Shown here: positions 8,517-17,401 of the stretch, in pieces
Layout of the letters: every line of letters begins with the position of its first letter
How positions within the stretch are numbered: position 1 is the first letter of the stretch
Assembly: GCF_050589705.1 (NCBI RefSeq)
Contig: NZ_JBNGOT010000008.1
Span: 186,001 to 250,000, forward strand
Reading direction: 5' to 3'
DNA length: 64,000 nucleotides
Origin: Sunxiuqinia rutila
GTDB lineage: Bacteria > Bacteroidota > Bacteroidia > Bacteroidales > Prolixibacteraceae
Translations under genes and position numbers: made by a program
The notes under the pieces: model-generated
What the model saw: the letters and a program-made list of their open reading frames with translations, nothing else
What the model was told of the DNA's origin: nothing
The model's database searches: none

Positions 8517-8702
8517 TTCAAATCAGCAGTCCTGTTCTAACAAGATTGCCTGGTAGCCATTCGTTCTGATCGCCAGCGATTAAGCCTTTCGATCCAGATT
8601 CGCAGATCATTTTTTTTGTTATCGACCTAAACTAATCGCTAGAATTCAGCGTTCCTTTTAGAAGTTTAATTATTTTCGAAATAAAAAAATCAATCTATAA
8701 CA

Positions 8703-9113
8703 ATGGCAAGATTACTCGGCCCGCGAACAAACGATGCGGTAGTAAATTTATGGTTACTTATTTTTCGGGTAGCCGCAGGTGGTTTTATGCTGACTCACGG
8801 CATTCCCAAGTTTTTGAACTTAATTGAAGGCAATACCCAATTTCCAGACCCTTTTGGCATAGGGTCAACCCTTTCGCTGATCCTTACGGTGTTTGCAGAA
8901 TTTCTCTGTTCCGTTCTGGTGATACTGGGTATTGGTACCCGACTGGCCAGCATCCCTATCATCATCACTATGGCAGTAGCCGCATTCATTATTCATGCAT
9001 CGGATGCCTTTAAAAGCAAAGAAATGGCTTTGCTCTACCTGATTGTTTTCTTAACCATATTGGTTTACGGTGGAGGAAAATTTGCATTGGGCAGAGTCTT
9101 TCGGGGACGCTAA
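8703..9113 (+). CDS. DoxX family membrane protein
   Basis: A 136-residue protein with four predicted membrane helices and typical DoxX features: an arginine in helix 1 followed by GGFMLTHGIPKF (residues 27-38), then a helix with FAEFLCSVLVILGIGTRLASIP, where an acidic residue and GTR end helix 2. DoxX proteins are poorly characterised inner-membrane proteins linked to redox or sulfur metabolism and oxidative-stress complexes. It appears to be a single-gene unit, since terminators lie on both sides. Confidence 0.85.
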   Translation: MARLLGPRTNDAVVNLWLLIFRVAAGGFMLTHGIPKFLNLIEGNTQFPDPFGIGSTLSLILTVFAEFLCSVLVILGIGTRLASIPIIITMAVAAFIIHASDAFKSKEMALLYLIVFLTILVYGGGKFALGRVFRGR

Positions 9114-9148
9114 AACAGAGAATATGAAATAGACTTTCTATAGCTCCG

Positions 9149-9188
9149 AAGCTTCTACTTGCAACAGGAACAGGTAGAAGCTTTTTTT
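9149..9188 (+). terminator. Rho-independent terminator after the DoxX gene
   Basis: AAGCTTCTACTTG (9149-9161) pairs with CAGGTAGAAGCTT (9171-9183 region), with one T-G wobble, and is followed by a run of seven T. It lies between the convergent DoxX and MBOAT genes. Confidence 0.85.
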
Positions 9189-9193
9189 ATGCC

Positions 9194-10714
9194 CTAAAAC
9201 CGGAAGTAGATAAACGGCTGCAAGTTGGCCTGAGCAACAAAAGCAATGAGCAACAGCACCAATAGCACCAAGGGAAGTTGCCCCCAAACCGGAAGGCTAA
9301 TAAAAGCCCCCCTCAGTTTTTCTTTGTACCGGTTGGGCACCCAAATCAGTACCAACCCAAACACAAAAATGCCAAGAACCATACGATAACTCTCCCAGCC
9401 CATGCTGATATTTTCGGGCCAAAAATGAAACCGAAGCTGGTACCAAAACTGCTGAACAGCACTGTAGTCTCGTGCCCGAAAGAAAAGCCAGGCCAGGCTG
9501 ACAACTTGAAAGGTGAAAAAAACTGCGATTAGCTTTTTCCAACGTCGCGGACTTGCACGATGCACAAAGGCCTTTCGAATCAGCTTTTCCACTACCAGCC
9601 CCAAACCATGAATTGCGCCCCAGATAATAAACCGCAGGTTTGCGCCATGCCACAAACCACCCAGCACCATCGTAATTAAAATATTGACGACCATACGCCC
9701 CTTTCCCTTTCGGTTTCCCCCCAAAGGAATATAGAGGTAATCGCGTAACCAAAGCGACAGCGAAATGTGCCAGCGATGCCAAAAGTCCGTCAAGCTGGTG
9801 GCCTGATAGGGAGCATTAAAGTTTACCGGAATTTTAAAACCCAGGATCAGGGCCAAACCAATGGCAATATCGGTATAACCCGAAAAATCGCCATAAATCT
9901 GGATGGAATAGGCATAAAGCGCCAAGAGGTTTTCAAAGCCGGAATATGCCATGGGCGCCTCAAAAATTCGATCGATCAGGTTCAAAGCCAAAAAGTCGGC
10001 AATAACCATCTTCTTAAACAGCCCTTTGGTGATTAAAAACAAGGCATGACTGAATTCCTCCTTCTTCAGGCGAAATTTTTGATACAACTGCGGAATAAAA
10101 GAGGAAGCCCGCACAATGGGACCAGCCACCAATTGGGGAAAGAAACTCAGGTAAAAGCTAAAGTCCAAGGGATTTCTCACCACCTTGGAATCGCCGCGAT
10201 AAACATCAACCAGGTAGCTGATGGCCTGAAAAGTGTAAAACGAAATTCCGATGGGAAGCAAAATCGACTGTTCATCAACCACACTGCCAACAGCCCGGTT
10301 AATCAACCAGCCAACCCAGTTGAAAACTTCCCAATTGGTTTGAAACAAGGCATTAGCATGCTCAATAAAAAAATAGGTGTACTTAAAATAAGCCAACACC
10401 AATAAATTAAACCCGACAGCTACAGCCAAGACAAATCGTTTTCGCGATTGCGCATGAATCCAAAGACCAAACCCATAATTTACCGCACAGGAAAAAGCCA
10501 ACAACAGCAAAAAAGCACCGTTCATTTGGTAATAAATGAACCAGCTTATCAGGAGCAAATACCCGTTACGGATAGCTTTTTGCCGATACACCAAGGCGTA
10601 AATCCCCAAAAAGGCTGTAAAAGCAATCCAAAAGGCCAGTCCGGTATAAAACAAGGGTTCATCCGGATGATACTGCCAGATACTCTCCATGGTATGTTTG
10701 ATCGACTCCTTCAT
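9194..10714 (-). CDS. MBOAT family O-acyltransferase (AlgI-like)
   Basis: A 506-residue polytopic membrane enzyme of the MBOAT/AlgI group. Characteristic elements are LPIGISFYTFQAISYLVDVYRG (153-174), the FPQLVAGPIVR segment (192-202), FWHRWHISLS (311-320) and the catalytic-histidine motif GLWHGANLRF (His356). These proteins pass acyl groups across the inner membrane to exported polysaccharides or peptidoglycan. Its start overlaps the end of the upstream SGNH gene by 4 bp (ATGA type), indicating coupled translation and a joint function: MBOAT brings the acyl group across and the SGNH protein transfers it. The modified polymer is not identifiable from the window. Confidence 0.9.
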   Translation of the reverse strand: MKESIKHTMESIWQYHPDEPLFYTGLAFWIAFTAFLGIYALVYRQKAIRNGYLLLISWFIYYQMNGAFLLLLAFSCAVNYGFGLWIHAQSRKRFVLAVAVGFNLLVLAYFKYTYFFIEHANALFQTNWEVFNWVGWLINRAVGSVVDEQSILLPIGISFYTFQAISYLVDVYRGDSKVVRNPLDFSFYLSFFPQLVAGPIVRASSFIPQLYQKFRLKKEEFSHALFLITKGLFKKMVIADFLALNLIDRIFEAPMAYSGFENLLALYAYSIQIYGDFSGYTDIAIGLALILGFKIPVNFNAPYQATSLTDFWHRWHISLSLWLRDYLYIPLGGNRKGKGRMVVNILITMVLGGLWHGANLRFIIWGAIHGLGLVVEKLIRKAFVHRASPRRWKKLIAVFFTFQVVSLAWLFFRARDYSAVQQFWYQLRFHFWPENISMGWESYRMVLGIFVFGLVLIWVPNRYKEKLRGAFISLPVWGQLPLVLLVLLLIAFVAQANLQPFIYFRF

Positions 10715-12075
10715 TGTGTAACCAAATTCCGATCGGTTTTTAACTCTTCCAAAAGCAAACGCGCCAATTCCTTACCAACCACAGCCGCCCCTTCCGCTGA
10801 AAAATGCACATAATCCGTCCGCCCTAAAGCCGGGCTTCGGTTTACCCATTGCACCATGGCCCCTTCCCCACCCATGAAGTTTTGCAAGTCCCAAAAAGCC
10901 GTGTGATTTTTCATGGCCAATTCATATTGAATCGCTTTTATTTGGGGAATATTGGAATAGGAAGCATATGTCCCATCCAGCTTTTTTGCCATATCCGAAA
11001 CCCCTATAATCAGAATGGGGACTTCGGGACGGATGGTCTTCAGGTAGCTGATCTGACGCTGAAAGTTTCGTTCAAAATGCCGGTAATTATTCGAAATGTA
11101 GGGCACCAGGTTCACCCCAAAGTGCAACACAAACAGCCCCACATTCACCTGATTCAGCATTTGGTGAATCATCTCCTGGTTCGAGGCATCAAAAGTGGGA
11201 TAAGACAAGCCGCGCAAAGCAACATTGTCCACCAGCACACCACCGCCACTTTCCAGTGACAAGCCCGCAATATTCAGCGTGTCGCGAACCGTAAAATCAA
11301 AGCGAATGTCATCCGGTGTTCGGTTAAACTGAAAATCAAGCGTAGATACTCTTTCATGCGGAAGTAAAAACCCCGTATAAATCACATCCTTTCCCTGCCT
11401 TACGGTGAGCCTGCAGCTGTCGCGAGCGGTATAATAAAGTTTCATCAACTCATAATCGGGCTTCGGCCCCAATCGCTTAATCCGCCGAATTCGAAACCAC
11501 CCTTCGGGATTAGCTGCTGTTAACAAGGCATTTTTGAACAACAAACTTTCGTTCACAAAATCCTTATCCTGAAAAGTCTTGATTTCCCAATTTCCGGAAG
11601 GCTCAATCAGCAAGCGGTGATGGGTATTGTAATACTCATCCAAAGGTACAAAACCGGGACCGCGACCGGCAAATTGTGCTTGTAACTGCTTACGCAAAAC
11701 CGAGGTGATCCGGTCATTTTCGATTTGTGAGTCCCCAAAGTAAACAATCCGAACGGGTAACTTTGATGCATTGGCGTTCTGCAAACGATCGGTTAAAAAT
11801 TGCAAGTGAACAGAATCGCTTTCGGCAAATACAAAAGGACTTGGCTGAAAAAGTTCCCGCTCCACCTTAGGCTCTGTGGCAGGCTCATCCTCCGGCGTTT
11901 GCATAGTCTGCAAAGAATCAGCGGCTGGCTCGGCTTGCACAAGCGTATCTACCAACGGTTCGTTAAACTCTGCTACCGAAACAGGCGCAGGACCCTCTTC
12001 CTTCCACAACAAAAGGATAAAGGAAAAAATGAGAAGTAAAATAAGAAAATATACAAATTCCCGAACAGGTGTCAT
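10711..12075 (-). CDS. Membrane-anchored SGNH/GDSL hydrolase-like protein, MBOAT partner
   Basis: A 454-residue protein with one N-terminal transmembrane helix (about 7-24), a Pro/Glu/Ala-rich linker to about residue 80, and an SGNH-fold domain. The nucleophile block is YFGDSQIEND (Ser116), and the Asp-x-x-His pair is DYVH (Asp421, His424) near the C-terminus, so all catalytic residues appear present. The topology places the domain in the periplasm. The 4-bp overlap with the MBOAT gene suggests an acyl-transfer pair comparable in logic to AlgI/AlgJ/AlgX or PatA/PatB. It could be an O-acetyltransferase or an esterase; the sequence does not decide this. Confidence 0.82.
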   Translation of the reverse strand: MTPVREFVYFLILLLIFSFILLLWKEEGPAPVSVAEFNEPLVDTLVQAEPAADSLQTMQTPEDEPATEPKVERELFQPSPFVFAESDSVHLQFLTDRLQNANASKLPVRIVYFGDSQIENDRITSVLRKQLQAQFAGRGPGFVPLDEYYNTHHRLLIEPSGNWEIKTFQDKDFVNESLLFKNALLTAANPEGWFRIRRIKRLGPKPDYELMKLYYTARDSCRLTVRQGKDVIYTGFLLPHERVSTLDFQFNRTPDDIRFDFTVRDTLNIAGLSLESGGGVLVDNVALRGLSYPTFDASNQEMIHQMLNQVNVGLFVLHFGVNLVPYISNNYRHFERNFQRQISYLKTIRPEVPILIIGVSDMAKKLDGTYASYSNIPQIKAIQYELAMKNHTAFWDLQNFMGGEGAMVQWVNRSPALGRTDYVHFSAEGAAVVGKELARLLLEELKTDRNLVTQ

Positions 12076-12144
12076 GGTGCGATTTTAGCTTCCCACTAAA
12101 AGTAAAGTTAAAATCGTGTATCTGCAAATACCTGAAAGACTTCC

Positions 12145-13764
12145 TTAAGAGCGGGTTTGAATTTTAAGTTTTTGTCCCACCTGAATTTTATTGGCATTGC
12201 GAATATTGTTCCACCGCATGATGTCGTTATTCGACACCCCGGGAAACTTCCGGGCAATGGACCAAAGGTTATCGCCACGACGAACGGTGTAGTAGACAAA
12301 CTTTCCGTCAGCACTTGTTTGTGTGCTGGCTGAAACCGCTTTTGTAACCGGTGTTTTCTTTTTATAGGCTTGCTTTTCAGCAAAACTCATCCGATTGATC
12401 TTGGCAAAAAAATCAGCTTGCCCCTGGGGAACATAAATGGCTAATTTTTGCCCCACGCGAATCAGGTTTCGGTTGATGTTGTTCCAATAGCGCAAATCAG
12501 AAATCCGTACATGAAACCATTCTGAAATAAAACCTAAATTATCACCCGACTTCACCGTATACAGCACTTTGTCTTTTCCACTTACACTGGATACATGGTA
12601 GCTATTGCGGCTTTTGGGGTTGATGATTTCATTATTTGGAAAAAACTCATCACGCTTGTAGGCATAAATTTGATCCTCATTATCAATAAAGTCAGCCACT
12701 GACTCAATCGGAATCTTCAGGGCATAATGCTTCTCCTTTTTAGCCGGAATAATGTTCATCCGATATTGCGGATTAAGCGCCTGCAGGGCTTCTACCGGAA
12801 TATTCGTCAAGGCAGAAACCTGGTCAAAGTGCAGGTAGCTATTAATCATGATCGTGTCGGTAACAATCGGAAAATCGGGGTAACGCGCCTTTAGCGAATG
12901 TTCGTTGTAATAATTCATCACATAAGAAGCGGCAATGAAAGCAGGAACATACCCACGGGTTTCGCGTGGCAAACGGTAATAAATTGCCCAATAATCACGC
13001 GTACCGCCCGAACGACGAATGGCCTTATTCACATTTCCCGGACCACAGTTGTAGGCTGCAATCACCAGGTGCCAGTTCTTGTAAATTTTATACAACTGGC
13101 TCAGGTAACGGGCAGCTGCATCGGTTGATTTTACCGGATCTCGCCGTTCATCAACAAAGGTTCCGATCTCAAGCCCAAGCCATTTTCCGGTACCATACAT
13201 AAATTGCCACAAGCCAACGGCATTGGCCCGCGAGCGAGCTGTCGGATTCAAAGCCGATTCAATGATCGCCATGTATTTCAACTCCATGGGTAAATCGTAC
13301 TTGTCCAACGCTTCTTCAAAAATGGGAAAATAAAAGCTGGCTAGTCCCAGCATCATCTCCACCTGATCGCGGCGACGCTGGGTATATAACTCAATAAAGT
13401 TCTTAACCGTTTTGTTGTAAGATAAATCAATGTAGCTGTCAATGGCCTGCAACCGATTGATATAAACCGAATCAGGAATGGCGACAATGGGCTGACTATC
13501 TTGCAAGGCCTCGCCTACCGGCATTTCAAATACATTTTGCATGTACCAGGAATTCAAGAGACTGTCAATCTTTTCAGCAAAAAGATCATTCAGGTTTTCA
13601 TTGGGAATTCGATACCTCTTTTCATATCCGTCCACACTATCCAAGGCCACCACCTCAATGCTGCTAATCCGTTTCAAAACTTCTTTATCATTCCGGTCTG
13701 CAAAGGTGTTCAACACGGCCAAACTCAATAAAAGAAATCCGGCTAATCCTGCTTTTTTAGTCAT
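12145..13764 (-). CDS. mltD: MltD-like lytic transglycosylase with two LysM domains
   Basis: A 539-residue exported protein. After a signal peptide (to about residue 22) comes an SLT lysozyme-like domain (about 155-290) with catalytic Glu169 in MAIIESALNP, the NAVGLWQFMYGTG motif, and AAYNCGPGNVNKAIRR. Two LysM repeats follow near 401-447 and 489-538 (YTVKSGDNL and YTVRRGDNL starts), which bind peptidoglycan. The architecture matches MltD, which cleaves the MurNAc-GlcNAc bond to form anhydromuropeptides. It lies 8 bp downstream of the DUF5683 gene in the parA-parB-DUF5683-mltD series, a linkage that couples cell-wall remodelling to chromosome segregation genes. Confidence 0.9.
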   Translation of the reverse strand: MTKKAGLAGFLLLSLAVLNTFADRNDKEVLKRISSIEVVALDSVDGYEKRYRIPNENLNDLFAEKIDSLLNSWYMQNVFEMPVGEALQDSQPIVAIPDSVYINRLQAIDSYIDLSYNKTVKNFIELYTQRRRDQVEMMLGLASFYFPIFEEALDKYDLPMELKYMAIIESALNPTARSRANAVGLWQFMYGTGKWLGLEIGTFVDERRDPVKSTDAAARYLSQLYKIYKNWHLVIAAYNCGPGNVNKAIRRSGGTRDYWAIYYRLPRETRGYVPAFIAASYVMNYYNEHSLKARYPDFPIVTDTIMINSYLHFDQVSALTNIPVEALQALNPQYRMNIIPAKKEKHYALKIPIESVADFIDNEDQIYAYKRDEFFPNNEIINPKSRNSYHVSSVSGKDKVLYTVKSGDNLGFISEWFHVRISDLRYWNNINRNLIRVGQKLAIYVPQGQADFFAKINRMSFAEKQAYKKKTPVTKAVSASTQTSADGKFVYYTVRRGDNLWSIARKFPGVSNNDIMRWNNIRNANKIQVGQKLKIQTRS

Positions 13765-13772
13765 ATGTTCCT

Positions 13773-14393
13773 TTAAAATCTTATCCTACAATGAATTCCT
13801 ACTCCTCGTTGGTCGGCACAATAGATTGGCCCGGGCACCCATTTAAATGTCAGATCATCACTGATATCAAAATCAAAAAAATGGGCATCCACACTGGCGT
13901 CAATAATATTGAGTACATAAAAGGCTGCGGTCGAAATAATCACCAGGTCGCGGTTACGCCGGGCATTATCCTTAGCTCGCTCAAGCCTGTTGCTAAACTG
14001 TTGCATCTGGCTGTCCCACCGTCCGTCTTCATTAAACTGCTGAAACGAATTGGTGTTTGGATCATCGTCCCGAAGGTCGGCATAAGCTTGTTTGTAAATC
14101 AGGTATTGATCGTTATTCCAATCGATGAAATAACCAAAAGCACCAAAGCCAATATAAACCAACGGAACTTTCCAGTACTTCTTATTGTAAATTTGCCCCA
14201 TGCCCGGCAAAACAGCGGAATAAATTGTTGCTTTCCGAGGCGAGTGCTTCGGTTTTTCAAAGGCAATGTCAATGCTGTCAGCTGCTGTAATTTTCTGGGC
14301 AGATGCAATAAATCCTGTTGTTAAAAACAGGATTACGAGTGCGGCTTTTATTATATTGTTCAATGTTTTCTTTTTTGAAATCGTATTAGCCAT
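13773..14393 (-). CDS. DUF5683 family membrane protein
   Basis: A 206-residue protein of a Bacteroidota-restricted family. It begins with a signal or anchor helix (about residues 15-32), then a conserved short loop and hairpin helices: PRKATIYSAVLPGMGQIYNKKYWKVPLVYIGFGAFGY. The AVLPGMGQIYN segment is typical of DUF5683. A late helix (LVIISTAAFYVLNIIDASVDAHFFDFDI) completes it. I use the ATG at 14393, which overlaps parB by 8 bp; an upstream extension to 14492 runs inside parB and is unlikely. The function is unknown. The position between parB and mltD suggests a role in the envelope or division. Confidence 0.82.
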   Translation of the reverse strand: MANTISKKKTLNNIIKAALVILFLTTGFIASAQKITAADSIDIAFEKPKHSPRKATIYSAVLPGMGQIYNKKYWKVPLVYIGFGAFGYFIDWNNDQYLIYKQAYADLRDDDPNTNSFQQFNEDGRWDSQMQQFSNRLERAKDNARRNRDLVIISTAAFYVLNIIDASVDAHFFDFDISDDLTFKWVPGPIYCADQRGVGIHCRIRF

Positions 14394-15270
14394 TTCGCTT
14401 GTCCAGAATGCTAATAATTCGTTCCAGGTCTTTTGACGACCCAAACGGAATAACGATTTTTCCTTTCCCTTTATTGTTGAGCGTAAAGTCAACTTTTGTG
14501 TTAAAAAAGCGACTCAGGTGTTCTTTCAATTCTCCATATTCTTCCGGGTGCTTGGCTTTAGGCTCTGGTTTGCTCGCTTTCTTTTCCGATGAATTCAGCT
14601 CGCGCACCAGTTCTTCCACTTTACGAACCGAAAGCTCATTTTCCAGAATGGCCTGATAGATAGCCAGCTGATCTTCCGGGTTTTGAATGTTAACCAAAGC
14701 ACGGGCATGCCCCATGGAAATGGTTTTTTCTACAATTCCTTTCTGAATAAGTGCCGGAAGTCTTAACAACCGCAGGTAGTTGCTCACTGTTGAGCGTTTT
14801 TTTCCTACCCGATCACTCAAACTTTCCTGGGTCAACTGGCACTCGTCAATCAAGCGCTGATACGACAGGGCAATTTCAATGGCATCCAGGTCTTCACGCT
14901 GAATATTTTCAACCAAGGCCATTTCCAGCATGCCTTCATCTTCTGCCTTACGCACATAAGCGGTGATGGTTTCCAGCCCTGCCAACTTCGAAGCTCTGAA
15001 ACGCCGCTCCCCCGCAATGATTTGATACTTACGATTGGCGACCTTGCGCAGTGTGATTGGTTGAATAATACCAATTTCCTTGATGGAAGCGGCCAATTCC
15101 TTCAATGCTTCTTCATCAAATTTAGTCCGGGGCTGAAACGGATTCGCTTCAATTTCTTCAATTGCTATTTCACTAATTGATGAACTAACTTCCCGATCCT
15201 GATCCCGGTCCCGATCCGCATCATCAATCAAAGCGCCTAGCCCTCTACCCAATGCATTCCTTTTTGCCAT
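14386..15270 (-). CDS. parB: Chromosome partitioning protein ParB
   Basis: A 294-residue ParB/Spo0J protein. It opens with the usual KRNALGRGLGALI start. The CTP-binding N-terminal domain contains IEANPFQPRTKFDEEALKELAASIKEIGIIQPI (about 40-72) and the GERRFRAS motif, followed by ENIQREDLDAIE and a helix-turn-helix region around LTQESLSDRVGKKRSTVSNYLRLLRLP. The C-terminal part provides dimerisation. ParB loads as a clamp at parS sites and works with ParA in chromosome segregation. It starts 15 bp after parA and overlaps the DUF5683 gene by 8 bp. I found no convincing parS sequence in the window. Confidence 0.95.
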   Translation of the reverse strand: MAKRNALGRGLGALIDDADRDRDQDREVSSSISEIAIEEIEANPFQPRTKFDEEALKELAASIKEIGIIQPITLRKVANRKYQIIAGERRFRASKLAGLETITAYVRKAEDEGMLEMALVENIQREDLDAIEIALSYQRLIDECQLTQESLSDRVGKKRSTVSNYLRLLRLPALIQKGIVEKTISMGHARALVNIQNPEDQLAIYQAILENELSVRKVEELVRELNSSEKKASKPEPKAKHPEEYGELKEHLSRFFNTKVDFTLNNKGKGKIVIPFGSSKDLERIISILDKRNG

Positions 15271-15285
15271 GAATACGCGAATTAT

Positions 15286-16086
15286 TTAATCGATTACTTT
15301 TTCTGTATTTTTGACCTTTGTCAGGTCGTTCTTTTGCACAATTTCCCGGGCCAGATCCATGTAATTCTCTGATCCTCGCGAGTTGGCATCGTATAAAACA
15401 ACTGGTTTCCCATAACTGGGAGCTTCACTCAACCGGATATTTCTTGAAATTGTACTTTCAAAAACCATATCACCAAAGTGAGTACGCACTTCTTCCAACA
15501 CTTGGTTTGATAAGTTTAAGCGGGAATCATACATGGTTAGCAGGAAACCTTCAATCTCCAAATCAGGATTCAAACGGGTCTGAATAATTTTAATGGTATT
15601 CAGCAGTTTTCCCAGACCTTCCAACGCAAAGTATTCGCACTGCACCGGAATAATGATTGAATCAGCAGCGGTCAATGAGTTGACAGTAATCAAACCCAAT
15701 GATGGCGAACAGTCAATCAGAATAAAGTCGTAGTCATCCCGAAGCTTTTCAATCACTACTTTCATGACCTTTTCGCGATTGGGCAGATTGAGCATTTCAA
15801 TCTCGGCACCAACCAAGTCGATATGTGACGGAATCAGGTCTAAACCTTCGATTTCAGATTTCAAAACGATCTCCCGTGGATCAATATCATCCACAATACA
15901 TTCGTAAATACTGTTCTCGACATCTCTGACATCAAAGCCGATTCCGGAAGTAGCGTTTGCCTGAGGATCAGCATCAATAATCAATACCTTGTATTCTAAC
16001 ACAGCCAGGCTGGCCGCCAAATTAATCGCTGATGTTGTTTTTCCTACGCCTCCTTTTTGGTTGGCTAGTGCAATAACTTTTCCCAT
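15286..16086 (-). CDS. parA: Chromosome partitioning ATPase ParA/Soj
   Basis: A 266-residue ParA-family ATPase with the deviant Walker A motif KGGVGKTTSA (residues 10-19), Walker A' IIDADPQANAT (36-46) and Walker B FILIDCSPSLGLIT (about 120-133). It dimerises on ATP, binds DNA non-specifically and drives ParB-bound origins apart. The SEAPSYGKP segment near residue 226 is typical of chromosomal Soj proteins. It is the first gene of the parA-parB-DUF5683-mltD series and has its own promoter candidate and a perfect palindrome immediately upstream. Confidence 0.95.
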   Translation of the reverse strand: MGKVIALANQKGGVGKTTSAINLAASLAVLEYKVLIIDADPQANATSGIGFDVRDVENSIYECIVDDIDPREIVLKSEIEGLDLIPSHIDLVGAEIEMLNLPNREKVMKVVIEKLRDDYDFILIDCSPSLGLITVNSLTAADSIIIPVQCEYFALEGLGKLLNTIKIIQTRLNPDLEIEGFLLTMYDSRLNLSNQVLEEVRTHFGDMVFESTISRNIRLSEAPSYGKPVVLYDANSRGSENYMDLAREIVQKNDLTKVKNTEKVID

Positions 16087-16114
16087 AGTTCTTTTAGTGA
16101 TTTTCGCTAAGTTC

Positions 16115-16140
16115 CAAAGTTAATATTTTATGCATAAAAT
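16115..16140 (-). promoter_or_regulatory. Candidate parA promoter -7 element with adjacent 16-bp palindrome
   Basis: On the minus strand TAACTTTG (16115-16122) matches the Bacteroidota -7 consensus TAnnTTTG, about 29 bases upstream of the parA start. Immediately upstream sits ATTTTATGCATAAAAT (16125-16140), a perfect 16-bp palindrome covering the spacer region. A clear -33 TTG is missing. A repressor binding here would block the promoter. The binding protein is unknown; autoregulation by a ParA/ParB-type protein is one possibility. Confidence 0.45.
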
Positions 16141-16203
16141 GATCGGCTTATTGAAAATTTATATTGTGTTCCGCCTTAATCACCTGATTCCAAAATCCTT
16201 AAA

Positions 16204-17205
16204 TTACAGAGCCATTTCCATTCGCAAAGCTTCCTGCATAAGTTGCTCTTGATCAATCGGAACAACCCCGGAACGCTCACAAACAAGCCCACCTGCCAGG
16301 TTGGACAACTGAGCCATAAACTGGCTGGACATCCCGGCCGCCATACACAAACTTGCCACAGCAATCACGGTATCTCCTGCACCGGAAACATCGGCAATGT
16401 CGCGCACCTGAGCCGGAAAATGATCGCTCCCCACTCCATTACTAATAATTACTCCTGAGGCAGACAAGGTTACAAAGATCATCCCTTGATTGCTGTTCTT
16501 TCGAAACGCTTCTGCTGCTTCCAACAAGCCTGGGATGTTGTCCTTTTCTACCGGCAGCTGCTGTCCCTCCTTGAACTCCTTGAAATTAGGCTTAAACAAG
16601 TGAACTCCAGAGTAATTGTTAAAATTGCGCTTTTTGGGATCAACCGCGATCAATAGTTTTTGAGCATGAGCCAAACGAGTAATTTTATCGATGAGTCTCG
16701 GGGTTATCATTCCCTTATCGTAATCAATGAACATAACAAGGTCAAACTTCTGGCTGTTGATTAGCTTTTCAATACGCTGATAAACCAGCTCTTCCACCTC
16801 CGAATCAATTTCTTCGGTTACCTCTTCATCAACCCGAAGCACCTGTTTTTTGCCACTCATTACCCGGGTTTTAACCGTTGTTTGCCGGTTGTCCACTCGC
16901 AGGATTCCAGCATCGGACAAGCCCTTTTCACTGAGCAGTTGCATAAAACTTTCGCCCTTCAAATCATTTCCCACTAAGGAAACCAGAACAGGAGTTGCCC
17001 CCAGGGACTGCAAGTTCAGTGCAACATTGGCTGCTCCTCCAATTCGATCTTCACGCTGCTGAACAGTCACGATGGGAACAGGAGCTTCTGCCGAAATACG
17101 ATCAACGCATCCCCACAGGTAAGAATCAACCATGCCATCGCCGACGACCAATGCCCGGATGTTGGAAAATTTAGCAAAAACCTCCTGAACCTTAAGACTA
17201 TCCAC
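16204..17205 (-). CDS. hldA: D-glycero-beta-D-manno-heptose-7-phosphate kinase
   Basis: A 333-residue PfkB-family sugar kinase matching the N-terminal half of E. coli HldE (RfaE1). The start LVVGDGMVDSYLWGCVDRISAEAPVPIV (about 19-46) and RIGGAANVALNLQSLGA (54-70) are characteristic, and the PfkB signature DVSGAGDTVIAVAS is near residue 275. It phosphorylates heptose-7-phosphate to the 1,7-bisphosphate in ADP-heptose synthesis for LPS core. The nucleotidyltransferase half found in HldE is absent, so a separate HldC-like gene is expected elsewhere. It reads toward parA but is separated from it by 117 bp with a promoter candidate. Confidence 0.88.
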   Translation of the reverse strand: MDSLKVQEVFAKFSNIRALVVGDGMVDSYLWGCVDRISAEAPVPIVTVQQREDRIGGAANVALNLQSLGATPVLVSLVGNDLKGESFMQLLSEKGLSDAGILRVDNRQTTVKTRVMSGKKQVLRVDEEVTEEIDSEVEELVYQRIEKLINSQKFDLVMFIDYDKGMITPRLIDKITRLAHAQKLLIAVDPKKRNFNNYSGVHLFKPNFKEFKEGQQLPVEKDNIPGLLEAAEAFRKNSNQGMIFVTLSASGVIISNGVGSDHFPAQVRDIADVSGAGDTVIAVASLCMAAGMSSQFMAQLSNLAGGLVCERSGVVPIDQEQLMQEALRMEMAL

Positions 17206-17401
17206 TGTTTTATCTTATTTTTATGACCTACAAAAGTAGTAAAAATTGAAAGTGCTAAAAATAAATTCGTCCCCTCATCCTGGGTTCACCACTGCTCCGC
17301 TCCTCTGTATTGCTTCCGGATCCTCTGGGAAATAACCGGCTAGCAAGGCAAACCGTTCCCTGAGTTCCTGCCTGCTTTTGCAGGAGCTTCCACGCAATCT
17401 C

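Noticed and set aside
17206..17401. Possible hairpin after priA (CTCCTGC/GCAGG around 17373-17393)
   Set aside because: The stem is short and lacks a T-run on the minus strand, so I do not call a terminator.
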